Assembly: GCF_014596465.1 (NCBI RefSeq)
Contig: NZ_MECK01000623.1
Location: forward strand, 1 to 35,429
DNA: 35,429 nt
Source of the DNA: Streptomyces sp. CBMA123
GTDB taxonomy: Bacteria > Actinomycetota > Actinomycetes > Streptomycetales > Streptomycetaceae
Reading direction: 5' to 3'
The notes under the pieces were generated by a model that was not told where the DNA came from, did not search any database, and saw only the letters and a list, made by a program, of their open reading frames with translations. Below, piece by piece: positions 32,057-35,429 of the stretch. Both the position numbers and the translations under genes were made by a program. Positions within the stretch are counted from its first letter, which is position 1, and each line of letters opens with the position of its first letter.

Positions 32057-32896
32057 ATGCCCGAACCGCAGCCTGCCGCCGCCTACACCCACGGCCACCA
32101 GGAGGCCGTACTGCGCTCGCACCGCTCCCGCACCGCCGCCGACTCGGCCGCCTACCTGCTGGACCGGCTGCGGCCCGGCCAGGCGCTGCTGGACGTCGGC
32201 TGCGGCCCCGGCACGATCACCGCCGACCTGGCCGAGCTGGTCGGCCCCGACGGGCGGGTGGTGGCCGTGGACACTTCCGCCGAGGTGCTGGAGCAGGCCG
32301 CCGGGTACGTCGCCGGGCGCGGGCTGTCCAATGTGGTGTTCGAACTCGCCGACGTGCACCGACTGCCCTACGGGGACGGCGAGTTCGACGTGGTGCACGC
32401 CCACCAGGTGCTGCAGCACGTGGCCGATCCGGTGGCCGCGCTGGGCGAGATGCGCCGGGTGACGGCCCCCGGCGGGGTGATCGCGGCCCGGGACGTCGAC
32501 TACGCCTCGATGACCTGGTTCCCCGAGGTGCCCGCGCTGGACCGCTGGCTGGAGCTGTACCGGCGGACCGCCCGGGCCAACGGCGGCGAGCCGGACGCCG
32601 GGCGGCGGCTGCTGTCCTGGGCCCGTGCGGCCGGCCTCACCGAGGTCACCGCGAGCACCGGCACCTGGACGTTCGCGACGCCCGAGCGGCGGGACTGGTG
32701 GGGCGGGCTGTGGGCGGACCGGGTGACCGGCACGGCCCTCGGCCGGACGGCGGTGGAGCGGGGCTTCGCGGACCGGGACGAGCTGGCGCGGATCGCGGAC
32801 GGCTGGCGGGAGTGGAGCGCCGCCGAGGACGGGTGGTTCTCGATGCTCCACGGCGAGATCCTGGCCCTGGTCCCGCAGGACGGACCGGGGCGGTGA
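32057..32896 (+). CDS. UbiE-like SAM-dependent methyltransferase
   Basis: A 279-residue class I methyltransferase. Motif I LLDVGCGPGT (44-53), VVAVDTSAEVLEQA, FDVVHAHQVLQHVADPVAAL and VTAPGGVIAARDVDY follow the UbiE/COQ5-type order. The C-terminal third, with many Trp and acidic residues, is likely the substrate cap. Substrate unknown. ATG 32057 has AGGGGGA upstream. The last bases of the gene run to within 30 bp of TAAAGT (32926-32931), a possible promoter for the next gene. Confidence 0.9.
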   Translation: MPEPQPAAAYTHGHQEAVLRSHRSRTAADSAAYLLDRLRPGQALLDVGCGPGTITADLAELVGPDGRVVAVDTSAEVLEQAAGYVAGRGLSNVVFELADVHRLPYGDGEFDVVHAHQVLQHVADPVAALGEMRRVTAPGGVIAARDVDYASMTWFPEVPALDRWLELYRRTARANGGEPDAGRRLLSWARAAGLTEVTASTGTWTFATPERRDWWGGLWADRVTGTALGRTAVERGFADRDELARIADGWREWSAAEDGWFSMLHGEILALVPQDGPGR

Positions 32897-33030
32897 CGGC
32901 CGGGCGGGCGTTCGGAAAGATCGGGTAAAGTCGCGCGACCGCGCAGCGCGGGCCCGTCCGGCCCGAGCGGCGGTGTCGAGAGCCGAAACGCCGAGTAAGA
33001 GGCCCGCTCGGGCGGGTCGGGGGAGCCCAC

Positions 33031-34446
33031 GTGTCCAAGCCTGAGTCCGAGCCGCCCGCCGCCGCGGGGCCGGACCCGCGGGTGGACTTCCGCAAGGAGC
33101 CGGACCCCGAGGACGCACGGGACACCGGGGCCGGCGAGAACCCCGGCGACGCGGCGAAGAGGGCCCCGGAGACCCCGGAGCCGCAGGACCCCTGGGCCCC
33201 GCCGGCCGGCCAACCCGCCCAGGCCGCCCCCGCGCCGTCGCAGGCCCCGCCCCAGCCGCCGCCCCCGCCGCTGCCGGCCGGCGGCTGGGCCTCGGTGCCG
33301 CCCTCCGCCGAGTCCGGCTTCCGGCCCGGGACCCCGCACCCGTACCAGCAGCCCCACCCCTACCCGCCGTACGCCCACGCCCCCCACCACCCGTACGACC
33401 CCCGCCCGGAGCCGCGCACCAACGGCTTCGCCGTCGGCTCCCTGGCGACCGGCCTGAGCCTGCTCTCGCCGGTGGCCCTGGTGCTCGGGATCGTCGCGCT
33501 GCTCCAGATAAGGCGCTGCGGGCAGCGCGGCCGCGGCATGGCGGTGACCGGCCTGGTGTTCGGGGCGGCGGGCACCGTGCTGCTCTCGCTCGCCCTGGGC
33601 GCGGGGGACTTCGGCTCCGCGCGGGACGGGCGCGGCGGCGGGTACGTCCAGCAGCCGCCGGCCGGATCCGTCCGCTGGTCCGCGCTGAAGGCCGGGGACT
33701 GCTACAACTCCTCCGGCATGAGCGGGAAGCCGGACGAGAACGGCGACGAGACGGTCGCCTGGGTGCGCCGGGTGGCCTGCTCGGAGCAGCACAACGGCGA
33801 GGTGGCCGGCACCGCGAAGGTCCCCGACGCCGGCGGCCCCTACCCGGGCGCGGCCGTCGTGCGCGAGCGGGCCGCGACGCTGTGCCGCACAGTGCTCGAC
33901 GACTACGCGCTGGACCAGTGGGCCGTGCCGGACGGTATGGACGACGTCTACCTCTACCCGAGCGCCGCCAACTGGGCGGTCGGCGAACGGTACGTCACCT
34001 GCGGCTTCGAGGACCGCGAGGACCAGCACCTGGGGACGGTCCGCACCGACCGCCGCAGCCTGACCTCCGTTCAGCTGGCCTACCTGGAGGCCGTCCGGGG
34101 CTTCAACTCGGCCTACCTGGACACGCCCGCCAAGGACATGGCCGTCGCCGAGGCCGAGTACCGGTCCTGGGCCCGGAAGATGGCCACCGCCTCCCGGGCC
34201 GAGGCCGCCGCGCTGCGCCGGCCGACGGCGGAGTGGCCGACCGACATCCAGCCGAAGGTCGACAAACTGGCCGAGACCCAGACCCAGGCGGCCGCCGCCT
34301 GGGACGCCGCGGCCACCGGGGACGACCTGGCGGGGGACCTGCGCCGGGCCCGGGCGCTGGTCGCCAGGACCACGCCGCTCAGCGTGGACATCCGGCGCTC
34401 GCTCGGCCTGTCCACCGGCGAGCAGGTGCCCGACCTCCGGGTCTGA
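33031..34446 (+). CDS. DUF4190 membrane protein with septum-formation-like domain
   Basis: A 471-residue protein: a ~130-residue Pro/Ala/Tyr-His-rich cytoplasmic head, two membrane helices typical of DUF4190 (FAVGSLATGLSLLSPVALVLGIVALL and GMAVTGLVFGAAGTVLLSLAL, about residues 133-190), then an exported domain with Cys residues in AGDCYNS, VACSEQHNGEV, TLCRTV and YVTCGFED, resembling the septum formation domain, and a helical tail. GTG 33031 with GGGGGAG six bases upstream. Role in the envelope or division is a family-based guess. Confidence 0.87.
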   Translation: MSKPESEPPAAAGPDPRVDFRKEPDPEDARDTGAGENPGDAAKRAPETPEPQDPWAPPAGQPAQAAPAPSQAPPQPPPPPLPAGGWASVPPSAESGFRPGTPHPYQQPHPYPPYAHAPHHPYDPRPEPRTNGFAVGSLATGLSLLSPVALVLGIVALLQIRRCGQRGRGMAVTGLVFGAAGTVLLSLALGAGDFGSARDGRGGGYVQQPPAGSVRWSALKAGDCYNSSGMSGKPDENGDETVAWVRRVACSEQHNGEVAGTAKVPDAGGPYPGAAVVRERAATLCRTVLDDYALDQWAVPDGMDDVYLYPSAANWAVGERYVTCGFEDREDQHLGTVRTDRRSLTSVQLAYLEAVRGFNSAYLDTPAKDMAVAEAEYRSWARKMATASRAEAAALRRPTAEWPTDIQPKVDKLAETQTQAAAAWDAAATGDDLAGDLRRARALVARTTPLSVDIRRSLGLSTGEQVPDLRV

Positions 34447-34519
34447 GCCCGGCCGCCGGGTTACCCGGCGTTAACCCCGCCCGTACCTGCCGGTAGCGAA
34501 CGGCCCGTAGGGTCAGCCG

Positions 34520-34560
34520 CGGTGTCCCCGGCCCGACCCCCACGCCGGCCGGGGACACCG
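34520..34560 (+). terminator. Terminator-like hairpin after the DUF4190 gene
   Basis: A perfect 14-bp stem (34520-34533 with 34547-34560) and 13-nt loop, 28 bp before the small SPOR-like gene. Confidence 0.7.
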
Positions 34561-34587
34561 GGCGTGGATCCCCGGTAGCCTCCCGGC

Positions 34588-34752
34588 ATGAGCACCTTCC
34601 GGGTGATGCGGCAGGACGACAACGGCAACCGCTTCCTGGTCGCCGCGGACCTGGCCGAGGCCGAGGCGCACCGCCTGGCGGCCGAGTTCGAGGCGCGCGG
34701 CCACAAGCAGCTGTACTGGGTCGAGTCCCAGGACCCGGATCCCGCCCCGTAG
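34588..34752 (+). CDS. Small SPOR-like protein (54 aa)
   Basis: A 54-residue protein beginning MSTFRVMRQDDNGNRFLV and continuing with an Ala/Glu-rich helix (EAEAHRLAAEFEARG) and HKQLYWVESQ. The beta-alpha-beta order and length fit the short SPOR-domain-like proteins common in streptomycetes; function unknown. No Shine-Dalgarno sequence; TAGCCT (34576-34581) is six bases before the ATG, pointing to a leaderless start. Its TAG stop is also the start of the next gene's -10 hexamer. Confidence 0.82.
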   Translation: MSTFRVMRQDDNGNRFLVAADLAEAEAHRLAAEFEARGHKQLYWVESQDPDPAP

Positions 34753-34761
34753 GGTCGGGGC

Positions 34762-35208
34762 ATGGACCAGACCGGCGAGACCATCACCGAGGCCCCGCAG
34801 CGGATCGTCGTCGGCGGGGTGCTGATCCGCGGCGGCCGGGTGCTCGCCGCCCGCCGCAACTCACCCGCGGCGGTCGCCGGACGCTGGGAGTTCCCCGGCG
34901 GCAAGACCGAGCCCGGGGAGACCGAGGCGCAGGCGCTGGAGCGCGAACTGCTGGAGGAACTGGGCGTACGGGCGCGGGCGCTGCGGCGGCTGCCCGGCGC
35001 GTGGGCCGTGCGCCCGGGGCTGGAGCTGCGGTTCTGGGCCGCCGAACTGCTGGCCGGCGAGCCGAGCGCGCTGGAGGACCACGACGAACTGCGCTGGCTG
35101 GGCCCGGCGGAGCTGGACTCGGTGGACTGGATCGGCCACGACCGCGAGGTGCTGCCGCACGTTGCCGCCCTGCTCGCGACGGCGGACGACGCGCAAGCCG
35201 CCGGATAG
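34762..35208 (+). CDS. Nudix hydrolase, MutT-like
   Basis: A 148-residue Nudix protein. The box G-x5-E-x7-REUxEExGU is perfect: Gly47, Glu53, Arg61-Glu62, Glu65-Glu66, Gly68. The upstream IVVGGVLIRGGRVLAARRNSPAAVAGRWEFPGG and the closing LRWLGPAELDSVDW are typical of MutT/8-oxo-dGTPase-like enzymes and CTP pyrophosphohydrolases. TAGGGT (34750-34755) ends six bases before the ATG and overlaps the preceding stop codon, so a leaderless message from its own promoter is likely. Confidence 0.93.
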   Translation: MDQTGETITEAPQRIVVGGVLIRGGRVLAARRNSPAAVAGRWEFPGGKTEPGETEAQALERELLEELGVRARALRRLPGAWAVRPGLELRFWAAELLAGEPSALEDHDELRWLGPAELDSVDWIGHDREVLPHVAALLATADDAQAAG

Positions 35209-35260
35209 GTCAATCGGACAAGACGACCCAGCGGCCGGGATAGCCTGGGTTCTGCTGGGT

Positions 35261-35429
35261 ATGTCACTTTTCGGCACTATTCGTCACCAGTCGGTGAGCC
35301 GCCCCAGCCGGCGACGCCGATCCCGACCAGAGCCGGAGGCCCCGTCGGTGTCGACAACCGGGAACGGCGGCGGGGGAGCGCGGCGGGCAGGCACCGCCGC
35401 CGCCCGCGCCCGGCTGCGCCGCGCCGTCA
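35261..35429 (+). CDS. Partial gene, N-terminus only, unrecognised
   Basis: An open frame running off the right edge: ATG 35261, 56 codons visible, Arg/Ser-rich (SRPSRRRRSRPEPEAP) then Gly/Ala-rich. TAGCCT at 35241-35246 is a possible -10. GTG 35348 in the same frame has GGAGG nine bases upstream and may be the true start. Too short to assign. Confidence 0.5.
   Translation, partial: MSLFGTIRHQSVSRPSRRRRSRPEPEAPSVSTTGNGGGGARRAGTAAARARLRRAV

Overview
The window is a high-GC actinomycete chromosome segment, most likely Streptomycetaceae (Streptomyces or Kitasatospora). The evidence is the extreme GC bias at third codon positions, many GTG and TTG starts, a WhiB-family regulator, an AfsR/SARP regulator with a rare TTA codon, and a housekeeping order (ahpD-ahpC/oxyR, class I fumarase, WhiB protein, glpX, xseBA, ispH, ppgK, ychF) that I recognise as streptomycete-like from general knowledge. 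No tRNA, rRNA, CRISPR array, transposase or integrase was found.

Layout. 1-2.1 kb (minus): an EspC-like type VII secretion target gene followed by a DUF1023 alpha/beta hydrolase. 2.1-4.4 kb: a peroxide-defence block, ahpC-ahpD divergent from oxyR. 4.4-7.4 kb: a TetR repressor divergent from an MMPL exporter, with a perfect 24-bp palindrome between them. 7.4-10.1 kb (minus): a SpoIIE-type phosphatase fused to an anti-sigma-like ATPase, and a SAM methyltransferase. 10.1-14.3 kb: a 987-residue SARP/NB-ARC/TPR regulator with a TTA codon, divergent from two small genes whose products both end in Ile-Ile-X-Gly-His-Pro. 14.5-15.6 kb: a GntR/UTRA regulator divergent from a small gene, with twin palindromes between. 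15.7-21.6 kb: fumarase, a DUF1707 protein, a WhiB protein, glpX, a DUF4245 protein and a nitroreductase. 21.7-26.7 kb: xseB, xseA and an APC permease (minus), then ispH and ppgK. 26.8-29.1 kb: a membrane protein, a VOC protein and ychF. 29.15-29.84 kb: a yefM-yoeB toxin-antitoxin module between short direct repeats. 30-35.4 kb: a HAD phosphatase, a split RibD-like deaminase/reductase pair, a methyltransferase, a DUF4190/septum-formation-like protein, a 54-residue SPOR-like protein, a Nudix hydrolase and a gene cut off by the window end.

The most interesting part is 10.4-14.3 kb. One small product (37 aa) looks like a signal peptide whose predicted cleavage releases the heptapeptide SIILGHP. 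Its neighbour (92 aa, no signal peptide) ends in NIIFGHP. The 3' ends and downstream sequence of the two genes are a recognisable duplication. A related DNA motif, centred on TTTATCG, flanks the regulator gene on both sides, and the right-hand copy precedes a -10-like hexamer in front of the 92-aa gene. I infer a candidate peptide-signalling or autoinduction circuit in which the TPR-bearing SARP regulator could respond to the GHP peptide. This is a hypothesis from sequence only.

A second general observation is that eight genes have a TANNNT hexamer 6-7 bases before the start codon, the expected layout for leaderless transcripts. In two of them this hexamer overlaps the stop codon of the preceding gene.
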